Shown: piece after piece, positions 1 to 9,269 of the stretch
Layout: each line of letters opens with the position of its first letter
How positions within the stretch are numbered: position 1 is the stretch's first letter
Assembly: GCF_001183545.1 (NCBI RefSeq)
Contig: NZ_KQ236688.1
Span: 959,149 to 1,023,148 of the forward strand
Direction: 5' to 3'
DNA length: 64,000 nucleotides
DNA from: Cellvibrio sp. pealriver
GTDB taxonomy: Bacteria; Pseudomonadota; Gammaproteobacteria; Pseudomonadales; Cellvibrionaceae
Notes under the pieces: generated by a model
Told to the model about the DNA's origin: nothing
The model's database searches: none
The model's input: only the letters and a program-made list of their open reading frames with translations
Made by a program: the position numbers and the translations under genes

Positions 1-565
1 TAATTCTGTACAACAGATCGCGACGGAAATGTCCGGCCGATACTGCATAATCCAGATCAACGTTGGTGGCAACGACTAAGCGCACATCAACCGGAATGGA
101 TTTGCGCGAGCCAATACGCACCACTTCTTTTTCTTGCAGCACACGCAATAGTTTTACTTGCAGTGGCAATGGCAAATCACCGATTTCATCTAAAAATAAG
201 GTGCCGCCATTAGCAGCTTCAAACCATCCTTCACGTTTACCCACTGCGCCGGTAAATGAACCAGCTTCATGACCAAACAACTCACTCTCTGCCAATTGGT
301 CGCTGATTGCACCGCAGTTAACCGCAAGGAAAGGGCCTCTGCGTCCACTTAATAAATGGATATGACGGGCAACCAATTCCTTCCCGGTTCCTGTTTCTCC
401 ACCAATCAATACCGGCGCTTCACTGGGTGCAATGCGCTCAATATATTCGAGTAAGCTTGCCGAAATTGGATCAGAAAAAACCAGCGCTTTTGCTCGCACC
501 GAAAGTGGTTGTGCGTTGGTACCTTCCAACGATAAGAGAACAGGGGCTTTATTTTCCTGGCTCAC
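1..565 (-). CDS. Sigma-54-dependent transcriptional activator, partial (C-terminus beyond window)
   Basis: An enhancer-binding protein that remodels RNA polymerase carrying sigma-54. The visible 188 residues hold the start of the AAA+ domain: Walker A GETGTGKE, the GAFTGA-like loop as GSFTGA, and Walker B as [13 protein letters not shown]. There is no receiver or PAS domain before the AAA+ domain, only about 35 residues, as in SfnR-type activators. I start it at GTG 563-565, preceded by GAGGAA. It lies downstream of cysA in the same direction but behind a terminator, so it probably has its own promoter. By position and short N-terminus it may control alternative sulfur-source use (SfnR-like); that is inference. 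The helix-turn-helix end lies outside the window. Confidence 0.85.
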   Translation of the reverse strand, partial: MSQENKAPVLLSLEGTNAQPLSVRAKALVFSDPISASLLEYIERIAPSEAPVLIGGETGTGKELVARHIHLLSGRRGPFLAVNCGAISDQLAESELFGHEAGSFTGAVGKREGWFEAANGGTLFLDEIGDLPLPLQVKLLRVLQEKEVVRIGSRKSIPVDVRLVVATNVDLDYAVSAGHFRRDLLYRI

Positions 566-721
566 AGTGATTCCTCAACATACGTTAATACGAGTGATAA
601 TGGGAGCATTCTATTCATAAATAGCGGTAGCAATAAGTAATTTAAATCTATAAACATATAACAAAAAATCGATGCGGCCAGGATGTTTGTTTAAGCTCAT
701 TTTCTGCTTATTTATAAGCAT

Positions 722-757
722 GAAAAAATAAAAAAGGCGATGGTTTTTCATCGCCTT
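722..757 (-). terminator. Rho-independent terminator after cysA
   Basis: Read on the minus strand, an 8-bp stem AAGGCGAT/ATCGCCTT with an 8-nt loop is followed by a T-rich tract. It lies about 80 bp after the cysA stop and separates the sulfate operon from the sigma-54 activator gene. The rest of 566-839 shows no gene that I can recognise. Confidence 0.85.
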
Positions 758-839
758 GTTGTAAATTAAACACTTTTAAATGTTTTATCCTTACGGTGTT
801 ATTTGTAAGGCAATTTTTCAAAATACGATTGAAGAACCG

Positions 840-1898
840 TTATTTCTGCAAAAACACTTTCGAGTTGGTCGGCCTTGCATATACCGATGCTCCTACCGAT
901 AAATTCAGGCTGCGTTCCTGCGCACGCGGCAATTCCACATGCAACACTTCATTGTTCAATTGATGCAGCAATTCAATGCGCAGTACTGAACCGGCAGTGC
1001 TCACATGGGCAATGCGCGCGGCAATAGCACCATCGCTTTGCTGTTCGCTTAATTCAATATCGTGCGGGCGCACATAAGCGATGGCGGGTTGGTTGGCAAT
1101 GTCGTTATGTTCCGGTGCGGGAATTTTGTAATCGCCAATATGTGCCCAGCCATTGTCCACACGGCTGTGGAATAAATTCACTTGCCCGATAAAATCGTAT
1201 ACAAAAGGGCTAGCCGGATTGTTGTAGATGTCATCCGGTGTACCAATTTGTTCAATCTGGCCTTTGTTGAGTACCACGATTTTATCGGCTACTTCCATTG
1301 CCTCTTCCTGATCGTGTGTTACGAATATGGAGGTGATGTGCAATTCGTCGTGTAAGCGGCGCAACCAGCGGCGTAAGTCCTTGCGGACTTTTGCATCCAA
1401 TGCACCAAAGGGTTCATCGAGCAGCAATACTTTAGGTTCAACGGCGAGTGCACGCGCCAGTGCAATACGCTGGCGTTGGCCGCCAGATAATTGATGCGGG
1501 TAGCGATCGGCCAGCCAATCCAACTGCACCAATTCCAATAATTCATGCACACGTTTTTTGATTGCATCGGCAGAAGGTCTTGTCTCTTTCGGGCGCACGG
1601 TTAAACCAAAGGCGACGTTATCAAACACTGTCATGTGGCGGAACAGCGCATAGTGTTGGAATACAAAACCCACATTGCGCTCGCGCACATGCACGTTAGT
1701 GGCGTCTTCACCGTGGAAATGCACACTGCCAGCATCCGGATTTTCCAAACCGGCGATAATACGCAGCAGTGTTGTTTTTCCGCAGCCCGATGGGCCGAGC
1801 AGGGCGACTAATTCGCCCGTGGGGAAATCCAAAGACACATTGTTCAGTGCAGTAAACTGACCAAACTGTTTATGTAAGTTGCGGACTTGAATGCTCAT
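840..1898 (-). CDS. cysA: Sulfate/thiosulfate ABC transporter ATP-binding protein CysA
   Basis: Cytoplasmic ATPase that powers sulfate/thiosulfate import with CysT and CysW. At 352 residues it has the usual family length. Visible motifs are Walker [13 protein letters not shown] (about residue 35), the signature [15 protein letters not shown] (about 137), Walker [13 protein letters not shown] and the switch histidine in [11 protein letters not shown]-terminal TOBE-like regulatory region starts near residue 240. It is the last gene of the minus-strand sulfate operon, about 150 bp after cysW; the gap carries a palindromic repeat. The terminator at 722-757 follows. The assignment is firm; sulfate against thiosulfate preference cannot be read from the sequence. 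Confidence 0.96.
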   Translation of the reverse strand: MSIQVRNLHKQFGQFTALNNVSLDFPTGELVALLGPSGCGKTTLLRIIAGLENPDAGSVHFHGEDATNVHVRERNVGFVFQHYALFRHMTVFDNVAFGLTVRPKETRPSADAIKKRVHELLELVQLDWLADRYPHQLSGGQRQRIALARALAVEPKVLLLDEPFGALDAKVRKDLRRWLRRLHDELHITSIFVTHDQEEAMEVADKIVVLNKGQIEQIGTPDDIYNNPASPFVYDFIGQVNLFHSRVDNGWAHIGDYKIPAPEHNDIANQPAIAYVRPHDIELSEQQSDGAIAARIAHVSTAGSVLRIELLHQLNNEVLHVELPRAQERSLNLSVGASVYARPTNSKVFLQK

Positions 1899-1948
1899 AG
1901 AGTTTTCTCAATTTAAAGAGTTGTTCGCACAGTAATTCTTTTTACTCA

Positions 1949-2014
1949 TCGTCATTCACGCGTAGAAGGAATCCAGTTTTTACATTATGGATACCCGCTG
2001 CGCGGGTATGACGA
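1949..2014. repeat. Palindromic intergenic repeat between cysW and cysA
   Basis: The outer arms TCGTCAT (1949-1955) and ATGACGA (2008-2014) are inverted. Inside are GGAATCCAG-like and TGGATACCCGC-like arms and a short hairpin ATACCCGC/GCGGGTAT at 1991-2009. The layout resembles the widespread CGTCATTCCCGCG...GGAATCCAG class of dispersed repeats. No open frame crosses it. It may act as an mRNA stability or partial termination site between the two genes. Confidence 0.7.
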
Positions 2015-2051
2015 CGGAGCACTAAAATAGGGTTTAAGTAGTCAAATCTTA

Positions 2052-2948
2052 TCACTGGGCGCTTGCGGCGCGCACGGCTAATTCATGTTCACGCGCGGCT
2101 TTCCATTCCAGCAGGCTTTTTAATACCAGTGTCACCAGCGCCAATAATGCTAGTAGCGATGCAACCGCAAAGGCCGCCGCGAATTGATACTCGTTGTATA
2201 AAATTTCAATATGCAGTGGCATGGTGTTGGTTTGCTCGCGGATTTTTCCCGATACCACACTCACCGCGCCAAATTCACCCATGGCGCGCGCATTACACAA
2301 AATCATGCCGTACAGCAGTGCCCACTTAACCGATGGCAAGGTTACCCGCCAAAACATTTTCCAACCGCTTGCACCCAGGGTAATGGCCGCTTCTTCCTGC
2401 TCTTTACCTTGCTCCTGCATCAGTGGAATTAATTCACGCGCTACAAACGGAAAGGTAATAAACACAGTGGCAAGCACAATGCCCGGTACCGCAAACATAA
2501 TTTGAATATCGTGATCGTTTAACCAAGGGCCAAAAAATCCCTGCCGGCCAAACAGCAACATATAAATCAAACCGGCGATGACAGGTGATACCGCAAAAGG
2601 TAAATCGATCAGGGTGATCACAAATTGTTTGCCGCGAAAATCAAACTTGGCAATCGCCCATGCCGCCGCCAAACCAAAAATAACATTACAAGGCACTGCA
2701 ATTGCTGCGGCGATCAATGTCAGTTTTATCGCATGCGCAGCAGCGGGTTCAGTGACTGCGGCAAAATACACATGTGCGCCTTTAGCAAAGGCTTCAGAAA
2801 ACACAATCACTAGTGGCAAAAATAAAAACAGCGCAAGAAAGGTCAGTGCAACACTGATCAATAACACCCGCACCCAAGTAGCTTCACTGGTGGCCGCCTG
2901 CGCAGCACCGGTTTTAGTCGAACGTAAGGATGAAACAGCACCGGCCAT
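2052..2948 (-). CDS. cysW: Sulfate/thiosulfate ABC transporter permease CysW
   Basis: Inner-membrane permease subunit of the sulfate importer, 298 residues, with about six hydrophobic segments. The cytoplasmic loop that contacts CysA is visible as [23 protein letters not shown] (EAA loop, about residues 186-208). The C-terminal segment [12 protein letters not shown] is typical of CysW. The start at 2948 is supported by a strong AGGAGG six bases upstream, located in the 3' end of cysT; the cysT stop lies only two bases before this ATG, so the two permeases are probably translationally coupled. Confidence 0.95.
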   Translation of the reverse strand: MAGAVSSLRSTKTGAAQAATSEATWVRVLLISVALTFLALFLFLPLVIVFSEAFAKGAHVYFAAVTEPAAAHAIKLTLIAAAIAVPCNVIFGLAAAWAIAKFDFRGKQFVITLIDLPFAVSPVIAGLIYMLLFGRQGFFGPWLNDHDIQIMFAVPGIVLATVFITFPFVARELIPLMQEQGKEQEEAAITLGASGWKMFWRVTLPSVKWALLYGMILCNARAMGEFGAVSVVSGKIREQTNTMPLHIEILYNEYQFAAAFAVASLLALLALVTLVLKSLLEWKAAREHELAVRAASAQ

Positions 2949-2950
2949 GA

Positions 2951-3832
2951 TTAACCTCCTGTGCGCTTATGGCTCCAATGCTGGAGCAGGTTAATGAGCA
3001 GCAATAACACAAAGGAAAATATCAACATGACAGTGCCCAGTGCAGCCGCACCGGCATAATCAAATTGTTCCAGTTTGGTCATAATCAACAGCGGAGTGAT
3101 TTCGGTTTTGTACGGCATATTGCCACTGATAAAAACCACCGAGCCGTATTCACCAATCGCACGGGCGAAAGCGAGTGCAAAACCGGTTAGCAATGACGGC
3201 AAAAGTGCAGGCAGTAATACCCGGCGAAAGGTTTGCCAGCGCGATGCGCCCAAACTTGCAGCCGCTTCTTCTACTTCCGCTTCCAAATCGGCCAATACCG
3301 GTTGCACAGTGCGCACCACAAAAGGCAAACCAATAAAGGTGAGCGCGACGGTAACGCCAAGCCAAGTGTAAGCAATTTTAATATCGGCCAACCAAAACCA
3401 TTGCCCCACCCAACCTTTGGTGGTGTAGAGCGCGGTGAGTGCAATGCCCGCTACAGCGGTAGGTAATGCAAAAGGTAAATCGACTAATGCATCGACTACG
3501 CGTTTTCCAAAAAAATCGTAACGCACCAACACCCAAGCGATGATCAAACCAAAAAATAAATTAATCGTGGCGGCAGCGAGTGATGCACCAAACGTCAGTT
3601 GATAACTCGCTACAGCACGTGGGTTACTGACCACCGCCCACAAGTCTGGCCAACTGAGTTCCAATGATTTTAAAACCAGTCCCGCGAGTGGAATAAAGAC
3701 AATCAGGCTGGCATAGAGCGCGGCAAGGCCGAGCGATAAACCAAAACCGGGTAAGACGCTTTTTTTAACCCAGGGATTTTTGGGCAAAACAACTGGCGCG
3801 CTTGGCAGTGTTGACGTGGAAGTTTCACTCAT
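2951..3832 (-). CDS. cysT: Sulfate/thiosulfate ABC transporter permease CysT (CysU)
   Basis: The partner permease of CysW, 293 residues, with six predicted membrane helices. The EAA loop reads [23 protein letters not shown], and the C-terminal motif [21 protein letters not shown] is characteristic of CysT/CysU. The start is preceded by AAGAG with an 8-base spacer. About 200 bp separate it from the upstream binding-protein gene, and that gap is mostly filled by a palindromic repeat. Heterodimer formation with CysW is known for the family; no unusual residue was seen. Confidence 0.95.
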   Translation of the reverse strand: MSETSTSTLPSAPVVLPKNPWVKKSVLPGFGLSLGLAALYASLIVFIPLAGLVLKSLELSWPDLWAVVSNPRAVASYQLTFGASLAAATINLFFGLIIAWVLVRYDFFGKRVVDALVDLPFALPTAVAGIALTALYTTKGWVGQWFWLADIKIAYTWLGVTVALTFIGLPFVVRTVQPVLADLEAEVEEAAASLGASRWQTFRRVLLPALLPSLLTGFALAFARAIGEYGSVVFISGNMPYKTEITPLLIMTKLEQFDYAGAAALGTVMLIFSFVLLLLINLLQHWSHKRTGG

Positions 3833-3931
3833 CGATAAATCTCTTTTGGTACCTGTGGTCAGGAAACAGAAATTTTAAATCCCCTCGGCAATTGCTCCTG
3901 CATTGCTCTACCTTCTGTATCCATACAGTCG

Positions 3932-4033
3932 TCCCTGCCTCCCCTTTTTCAAAGGGGAGGAGCTACTCTCCTTGGCCCTGTGCGAAGGGGCGTTCAGCTC
4001 CCTCCCTTTGAAAAAGGGAGGGCTGGGGAGGGA
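3932..4033. repeat. Two-hairpin intergenic repeat between sulfate-binding protein and cysT
   Basis: A 102-bp block holds two hairpins: CCTCCCC...GGGGAGG at 3938-3960 and CCCTCCCTT...AAGGGAGGG at 4000-4022. The outer ends are TCCCTGCCTCCC and its imperfect inverse GGCTGGGGAGGGA. It has the look of a dispersed REP/MITE-like element. It sits just after the binding-protein stop codon, where it could protect the upstream message or reduce read-through into cysT. Confidence 0.75.
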
Positions 4034-4039
4034 TTGGTT

Positions 4040-5032
4040 TTATTGATAAATCTGGTCAAAAATGCCGCCGTCACCAAAATGTTCCGGCTGTGCTTTTACC
4101 CATCCACCAAAATCATCAATCGTGACCAACTCCAATTTTGGAAAAGTTTTTGCGTAGGCTTCTGCGACTTGTGGATCACGTGGACGGTAGTAGTGTTTGG
4201 CAGCAATGTTTTGGCCTTCTTTGGTGTAGAGATATTCCAGATAGGCTTTTGCCACTTCGTAATTGCCATTAGCTTTTGCGTTTTCATCGACAACGGCAAC
4301 CGACGGTTCAGCAAGAATAGATAAACTGGGCACCACAATTTCCACTTCGTCTTCACCCAGTTCATTTACTGCCAAAAACGCTTCGTTTTCCCAGGTGATA
4401 AGCACATCACCAATCCCGCGTTGCACAAAGGTAGTGGTTGAGCCACGTGCGCCTGTGTCCAGTACCGGAACGTTTTTAAACAGTGCACGCACAAATTCTT
4501 TTGCGCCTGCATCGTCTTTGCCTTGTTTTTTAGCAAAGGCCCAAGCGCCTAAATAATTCCAGCGCGCACCGCCGGAGGTTTTAGGGTTAGGAGTAATAAC
4601 CTCTACACCTTTTTTGGTCAGGTCATCCCAGTCTTTAATATTTTTTGGGTTGCCTTTTCGCACCAGAAATACAATGGTGGATGTGTAAGGCGCGCTGTTT
4701 TGCGGTAATTTGGTTACCCAATCTTTTGGCAAAAGTTTGCCGATGTTGGCGATAGGGTCGATATCACCTGCAAGTGCCAAGGTAACAACGTCGGCGCGCA
4801 GGCCATCAATCACCGCGCGTGATTGCGCACCGGAGCCACCGTGGGATTGTTCCACTTTTACCGTGTCACCGGTTTTTTCTTGCCAGTGTTTGGCAAACGC
4901 GGCATTAAATTCGCGATAGAGTTCGCGCGTTGGGTCGTAGGATACATTCAGTAAAGTAACGTCTTTGGCGAATACACTCGCCGCTAATAAACTGGTTGCA
5001 ATCACGGCAACAGATTTTGTAAACAATTTCAT
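4040..5032 (-). CDS. Periplasmic sulfate-binding protein (Sbp/CysP family)
   Basis: Captures sulfate (or thiosulfate) in the periplasm and hands it to CysTW. With the start at 5032 the protein has 330 residues and opens with a clear signal peptide, [22 protein letters not shown], cut before [17 protein letters not shown]. Family motifs include [12 protein letters not shown] and the C-terminal [15 protein letters not shown]. The upstream in-frame codons at 5071 would add 13 polar residues before the signal peptide and are rejected; GAG lies about 8 bases before the chosen ATG. Sbp and CysP cannot be told apart safely here. Confidence 0.94.
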   Translation of the reverse strand: MKLFTKSVAVIATSLLAASVFAKDVTLLNVSYDPTRELYREFNAAFAKHWQEKTGDTVKVEQSHGGSGAQSRAVIDGLRADVVTLALAGDIDPIANIGKLLPKDWVTKLPQNSAPYTSTIVFLVRKGNPKNIKDWDDLTKKGVEVITPNPKTSGGARWNYLGAWAFAKKQGKDDAGAKEFVRALFKNVPVLDTGARGSTTTFVQRGIGDVLITWENEAFLAVNELGEDEVEIVVPSLSILAEPSVAVVDENAKANGNYEVAKAYLEYLYTKEGQNIAAKHYYRPRDPQVAEAYAKTFPKLELVTIDDFGGWVKAQPEHFGDGGIFDQIYQ

Positions 5033-5064
5033 AATTTTGTGCTCATTTGAAAATTGAATTTTTT

Positions 5065-5165
5065 CCCTCACCCTAACCCTCTCCCAAAGGAGAGGGGACT
5101 GTTACTCTCTCAGAGGGAGAGGGGTTCTTACTCCCTCTCCCTTTGGGAGAGGGCAGGGGTGAGGG
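5065..5165. repeat. Palindromic intergenic repeat between porin and sulfate-binding protein
   Basis: This 101-bp element has inverted termini CCCTCACCC and GGGTGAGGG. Internal copies of CCCTCTCCC and its inverse occur at about 5078-5095, 5114-5124 and 5131-5152. It is an example of the common CCCTCACCCTAACCC dispersed repeat type. It ends five bases before the porin stop codon, within the operon. Confidence 0.8.
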
Positions 5166-5169
5166 TCTT

Positions 5170-6420
5170 TTAAAAACGGAAATCAAAACCTAATGCTGCG
5201 GTGCTATCAGTAGTAGATTTGGTGCTGATTTTTTCATCTCCGTTCACTTCTACACTGGCGAAATAGCCAAACACACGTGTGCCTGCATTAAAGTTGTAAT
5301 CCAAACCAACGGCGATACCTTCAAGCTCAGCATCCTGGTAAGCGGTATTGGTGGGTGTGGTGGTTGAATTGGCGTATTGGATTTTCGCAAGCCAGGGGCC
5401 AGCAATTTTCCATTGCGCATTGAGGATGTAACCGTCTTGTTCTTTAAACGCGTTGCCTGAGGCACCGTCCCATTCAGAGAGCGGGTTCAAACCATTTTGT
5501 GCACCGTTAGTGGTGCCGTTGGTGCCGACAAACGTAGAAAAGCCACCGAGCGAATCGACACTGTCGTGGGCTTCGGCAGTTTGATAAATCGCCCCGAGTT
5601 TTACCGCACCCAGTGTAATTTCACCGACAGCGCGAATGGCATCAGTTGTGGCAACATTGGAATCTACTGCGGCACCGACAAACCATTTGGCTTTGCCGTA
5701 AGTCACTGAAACGGATTTGCCCGAGGCAAAACCATTATCATCTTGTTGGTTGTTGGCATTTACTGCCACACCGGTTTCTTCTGCTTGTATAGCAGCGATA
5801 TTCACTTCCAGCCCGCGAAATAAAATTGGCGAAGTGTATTGGATAACGTTATCCGGGCGATTTTCGCCCACAATATAAGTACCAATATCACCGAGTGGAG
5901 AATCGTTAAAGCGATCCACATCGGAGCGTAATACGGTATTGGTTTGCAGGGTTTTTAGCGGCGTATCGTTTTTACCTACCAGTACAGAACCCCAATCGCC
6001 ACGCAAGCCACCAAAAATATTGCGCTGACTTAATTCGCGGCCATTGCTGTTAGTGCCGTTATCTACATCAATGCCGTATTCAAGGCGATAAAACACTTGC
6101 ACACTGGCATTCGCATCAAAATCACCTTGAATGCCCAAGCGTGAGCCAGTGCTTTCCAATACAAACGTATCCAGTTCGGTAGTAATACCGGTAGCACCTA
6201 TGTGGCGATAAGTCGTTGCACCGGTAGCCGTAGGCGCAAAATCAATTTTTTCCAAATCATATTGATTGGCAGTCAAATGGATTTTGCCGTACAGCGTAGG
6301 AAAGCCTGCAAAAGCATTCGCAGACAATGCAATACCGATAGCGGCCGTTAAGGTGTTGCGTTGAAAATGTGTTGTTACAGCAGCTGATCGCACAACCGAC
6401 CAGAAAGTATGAAATGACAT
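5170..6420 (-). CDS. Outer-membrane porin, Gram-negative trimeric type
   Basis: A 416-residue outer-membrane channel. The N-terminus has an unusually long leader (about 38 residues to ANAFA) followed by GFPTLYGKIHLTANQY, the first beta strand of Gram-negative porins. The middle shows porin features such as GSRLGIQGDFD, FYRLEYGID and FGGLRGDWGSVLVGKNDTPL. It ends in a terminal phenylalanine (ALGFDFRF), the outer-membrane assembly signal. The start at ATG 6420 has GGAG six bases upstream; the in-frame TTG at 6432 lacks a site. Its place at the head of the sulfate operon suggests uptake of sulfate or other anions during sulfur limitation; this is inference. Confidence 0.9.
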   Translation of the reverse strand: MSFHTFWSVVRSAAVTTHFQRNTLTAAIGIALSANAFAGFPTLYGKIHLTANQYDLEKIDFAPTATGATTYRHIGATGITTELDTFVLESTGSRLGIQGDFDANASVQVFYRLEYGIDVDNGTNSNGRELSQRNIFGGLRGDWGSVLVGKNDTPLKTLQTNTVLRSDVDRFNDSPLGDIGTYIVGENRPDNVIQYTSPILFRGLEVNIAAIQAEETGVAVNANNQQDDNGFASGKSVSVTYGKAKWFVGAAVDSNVATTDAIRAVGEITLGAVKLGAIYQTAEAHDSVDSLGGFSTFVGTNGTTNGAQNGLNPLSEWDGASGNAFKEQDGYILNAQWKIAGPWLAKIQYANSTTTPTNTAYQDAELEGIAVGLDYNFNAGTRVFGYFASVEVNGDEKISTKSTTDSTAALGFDFRF

Positions 6421-6522
6421 GCTAATCTCCAAATAGTCATATCACCTCCGGTGGTCCGGTCAGTAAATATTGATGTGTTTTTTAAAAATATTAATCGAAT
6501 CTTTTCTCAGTGAAAAATGCGC

Positions 6523-6699
6523 TTAGCGAGTGTTGACACTTTTTTCCCAGCGCTTTTTTTCACGGCGTTCAATTTGTACAACCTGTCCATTGTGAACTTG
6601 AATCTCTAAAGATCCGTATTCCAATAGCGCCAGTTGTTTTTTTATTTCATTGAGTATCTCACTGAGGTGTTGTTCACCTCCTGCCTGAATGTTGGCCAT
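6523..6699 (-). CDS. YezD-like small protein (DUF2292)
   Basis: A 58-residue protein beginning MANIQAGGEQHLSEIL and ending WEKSVNTR. Its core LLEYGSLEIQVHNGQVVQIE followed by basic residues REKKRWEK matches my memory of the YezD/DUF2292 family, whose members often sit beside sulfate, sulfonate or cysteine genes. It is the first gene of the sulfur operon, 102 bp ahead of the porin. The start is ATG 6699, with GGATATG-type purines upstream. The molecular function of the family is not known to me. A predicted helix followed by a short beta hairpin is all that can be said of structure. Confidence 0.8.
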   Translation of the reverse strand: MANIQAGGEQHLSEILNEIKKQLALLEYGSLEIQVHNGQVVQIERREKKRWEKSVNTR

Positions 6700-6989
6700 G
6701 GTGCATATCCATTAAGTAGTCTGTGTTGATGTGCAGTAATGACTGACAGGCGCATCTTAGTGGCGGTGTTTGATTTTCAAAAATACTGTTTTTTTATTAG
6801 CTTATAACTCTGTTGGTTTCTCAGTAGTTTTTAATCTATGCATAGTTATTGAACCAGCCATGGGTTGGTTGTTCGTTATCCAATGTGAATTTTTGTTAAT
6901 CGCATTAATTTTTGTGGATAAATGGGGTCAGTGGCTGTAAACCTTGTGCCTGCACTTAGTACTGGGTTTTTAACCACACAATAATCTTA

Positions 6990-9185
6990 ATGGCGGGTTT
7001 TACACCTATGGTGAATATGTTTTTAGCGCGGGTGAGCCTTGAGCGGATGGTGTTTGCGCTGCTGGTGCTGGCAGCAAGTGTCTGCGCTGCGCAAACTGAT
7101 GAAACTTCTACACAGGTAGATGAAAGCTCCGCACGGGTAGTATCCGCAACCGCTGCCACAGAGCAGGTTCGTGCAGAACTGGTGGCCTCTGTTGATGCAG
7201 TGGTGCCGGGCGGCGAGATTTATCTGGGCGTGCATCAGCAAATCATTCCCCATTGGCATACCTACTGGGTTAATCCCGGTGATTCCGGTAATGCAACCAC
7301 CATTGAATGGACGCTGCCCGAAGGTGCCAGCGCGAGCGATATTATCTGGCCATCGCCCAGCCGTTTTTCCATGGGGCCAATTACCAATTACGCCTACGAA
7401 AATAATGTAACTCTGCTCAGCAAAATTTCTGTTCCGTCATCTCTTGCTGTCGGCGACACCTTCACCGCCTATGCGCTGGTGGATTGGTTGGTGTGTAAAG
7501 AAGAATGTATTCCTCAACAAGTCGAATTGGCGTTATCACTGCCCGTGGTGAGCAGTAAAGCTGAAGCGGGTGAGGGCAGCCCACTGATCCAAACGGCATT
7601 GGCGCAAGTACCTATCGCAAGCCCTTGGGAAATCAGTGCACTGCAAAGTGAAATCGATACCGACACTGGCGCAGGCAGTTTGCAACTGCGTATCGGTTTA
7701 TCGGCAGAGCAAATTGCTCAGGTGAGCGATATTTGGTTTTATCCCTACGATTGGGGGCGCATTCGTCAGAGTGAGTTACAACAACGTGAAAACCTGACTG
7801 ATGCAATTCAATTAACTATTCCAACCGGAGATGCGCCCGCTGAAGTAGGTGATGAGTTGGCGGGTGTGTTGGTGATCCGCGAGCAGCAGGGCATTGCGCG
7901 CGGTTATGAAATCAAGGTGCCAGTGCAAGCCTTGTCAGCTGATAACCCAGCAAATGATTCACCAATCAGTTTTGCGAGTGCGTTGTTATTGGCGCTGCTG
8001 GGTGGAATTATTTTAAATCTGATGCCGTGTGTGTTTCCGGTATTGTCGATAAAAGCCTTGTCACTGGTTAACCATGCGCATCATTCCACTGTTGTCATTC
8101 GTCGTCAGGGATATATGTACACCTTGGGTGTGCTGACCAGCTTCGCTGTGCTTGCGTTATTGTTGATTTTATTAAAAGCAGGCGGAAACCAAATTGGATG
8201 GGGCTTTCAATTCCAGTCACCGGTTTTTGTGTTATTGGTTGCGTATTTATTATTTGCTGTTGGTTTAAGTTTATCTGGCGTGTTTTTTATTGGCGGTTCG
8301 GTGACAGGCGTAGGTTCTTCTCTCGCAGAAAAACCCGGTTACAGCGGCAGCTTTTTCACCGGAGTATTAGCCACTGTAGTGGCAACACCCTGCACCGCAC
8401 CGTTTATGGCGGCCGCGTTGGGTTACGCACTGGCGCAACCACCCGTAAAACTAATGGCAATATTTTTAAGCCTGGGTTTTGGTTTAGCACTCCCGTATTT
8501 ATTGCTGAGTTGTTGGCCGCGTGTACAACGCTGGATGCCGCGCCCAGGATTGTGGATGGAGCGCGTCAAACAATTTTTGGCATTTCCCATGTATGCGGCG
8601 GCTATTTGGTTGGTGTGGGTGTTGGTACAACAAACCGGCGCGAGTGGAGTCATTGTTGCGCTGGGCGGCTGTTTACTGATTGCGCTGGCTGCATGGGTTT
8701 ATGACGCTACACGCAATAGCAGCAATAAACAGCGGGTGTTGGGTATGGCTGTTGCGTTAGTGTTATTACTACTGGCGATTGTGGGTGGTATTAAACAACT
8801 GGGTGAAGCTGAACAGAGTGGTCAAAAGCCAGCGGCAGCTGAAAATTGGGAACCCTATAGCGATGAGCGTTTGCAACAATTACTGACGGAAGGAAAACCG
8901 GTTTTTCTGAATTTTACTGCGTCATGGTGCATCAGTTGCTTGGTGAATGAGCGTGTTGCACTCAGTACCGATGCAGTAAAAAAACAATTTGAGCAGCAGG
9001 GCATTACCTATTTAAAAGGAGACTGGACCAACAGGGACGCGACCATCACTGCATTTTTGAAAAAATTTAACCGCAGTGGTGTACCTCTGTATGTGTTCTA
9101 CCCCGCGGGGCAAGCTGATAAGCCTAAAGAGCTTCCGCAGATATTAACGCCGGATATTGTTATTGCGGCGGTGAGTGAGCGATAG
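6990..9185 (+). CDS. DsbD/ScsB-like thiol:disulfide interchange protein
   Basis: Membrane protein that carries reducing power from cytoplasmic thioredoxin to periplasmic proteins. The order of parts is a signal peptide, an N-terminal periplasmic DsbD-alpha-like region (residues about 45-325), eight hydrophobic helices (about 330-605) including NLMPCVFPVLSIKAL and VATPCTAPFMAAALGYAL with the transmembrane cysteine pair, and a C-terminal thioredoxin-like domain with FTASWCISC (about 650). At 731 residues it is longer than E. coli DsbD and fits the ScsB-like group. The first ATG is used, but starts at 7008 or 7017 are equally possible since no clear ribosome site was seen. The redoxin gene follows 84 bp later. 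Confidence 0.9.
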   Translation: MAGFTPMVNMFLARVSLERMVFALLVLAASVCAAQTDETSTQVDESSARVVSATAATEQVRAELVASVDAVVPGGEIYLGVHQQIIPHWHTYWVNPGDSGNATTIEWTLPEGASASDIIWPSPSRFSMGPITNYAYENNVTLLSKISVPSSLAVGDTFTAYALVDWLVCKEECIPQQVELALSLPVVSSKAEAGEGSPLIQTALAQVPIASPWEISALQSEIDTDTGAGSLQLRIGLSAEQIAQVSDIWFYPYDWGRIRQSELQQRENLTDAIQLTIPTGDAPAEVGDELAGVLVIREQQGIARGYEIKVPVQALSADNPANDSPISFASALLLALLGGIILNLMPCVFPVLSIKALSLVNHAHHSTVVIRRQGYMYTLGVLTSFAVLALLLILLKAGGNQIGWGFQFQSPVFVLLVAYLLFAVGLSLSGVFFIGGSVTGVGSSLAEKPGYSGSFFTGVLATVVATPCTAPFMAAALGYALAQPPVKLMAIFLSLGFGLALPYLLLSCWPRVQRWMPRPGLWMERVKQFLAFPMYAAAIWLVWVLVQQTGASGVIVALGGCLLIALAAWVYDATRNSSNKQRVLGMAVALVLLLLAIVGGIKQLGEAEQSGQKPAAAENWEPYSDERLQQLLTEGKPVFLNFTASWCISCLVNERVALSTDAVKKQFEQQGITYLKGDWTNRDATITAFLKKFNRSGVPLYVFYPAGQADKPKELPQILTPDIVIAAVSER

Positions 9186-9269
9186 GATTTTTGTAAAACG
9201 TGTTTTAAAAAAATTGTTTTGAAAATGTTTTATTAACCCGTGTTATTAACAAGTCCAAAAGGAGTCATT

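Noticed and set aside
2578..2994. 138-codon frame on the plus strand inside cysW/cysT
   Set aside because: It lies opposite well-conserved permease genes, has no domain features and no ribosome site.
6700..6989. Sigma-54 or CysB site upstream of the yezD-like gene
   Set aside because: No GG-N10-GC element or clear half-site on the minus strand could be supported.
8198..8704. 168-codon frame inside the DsbD-like gene
   Set aside because: It is a second frame of the membrane segment; its protein is Arg/Cys-rich and matches nothing.
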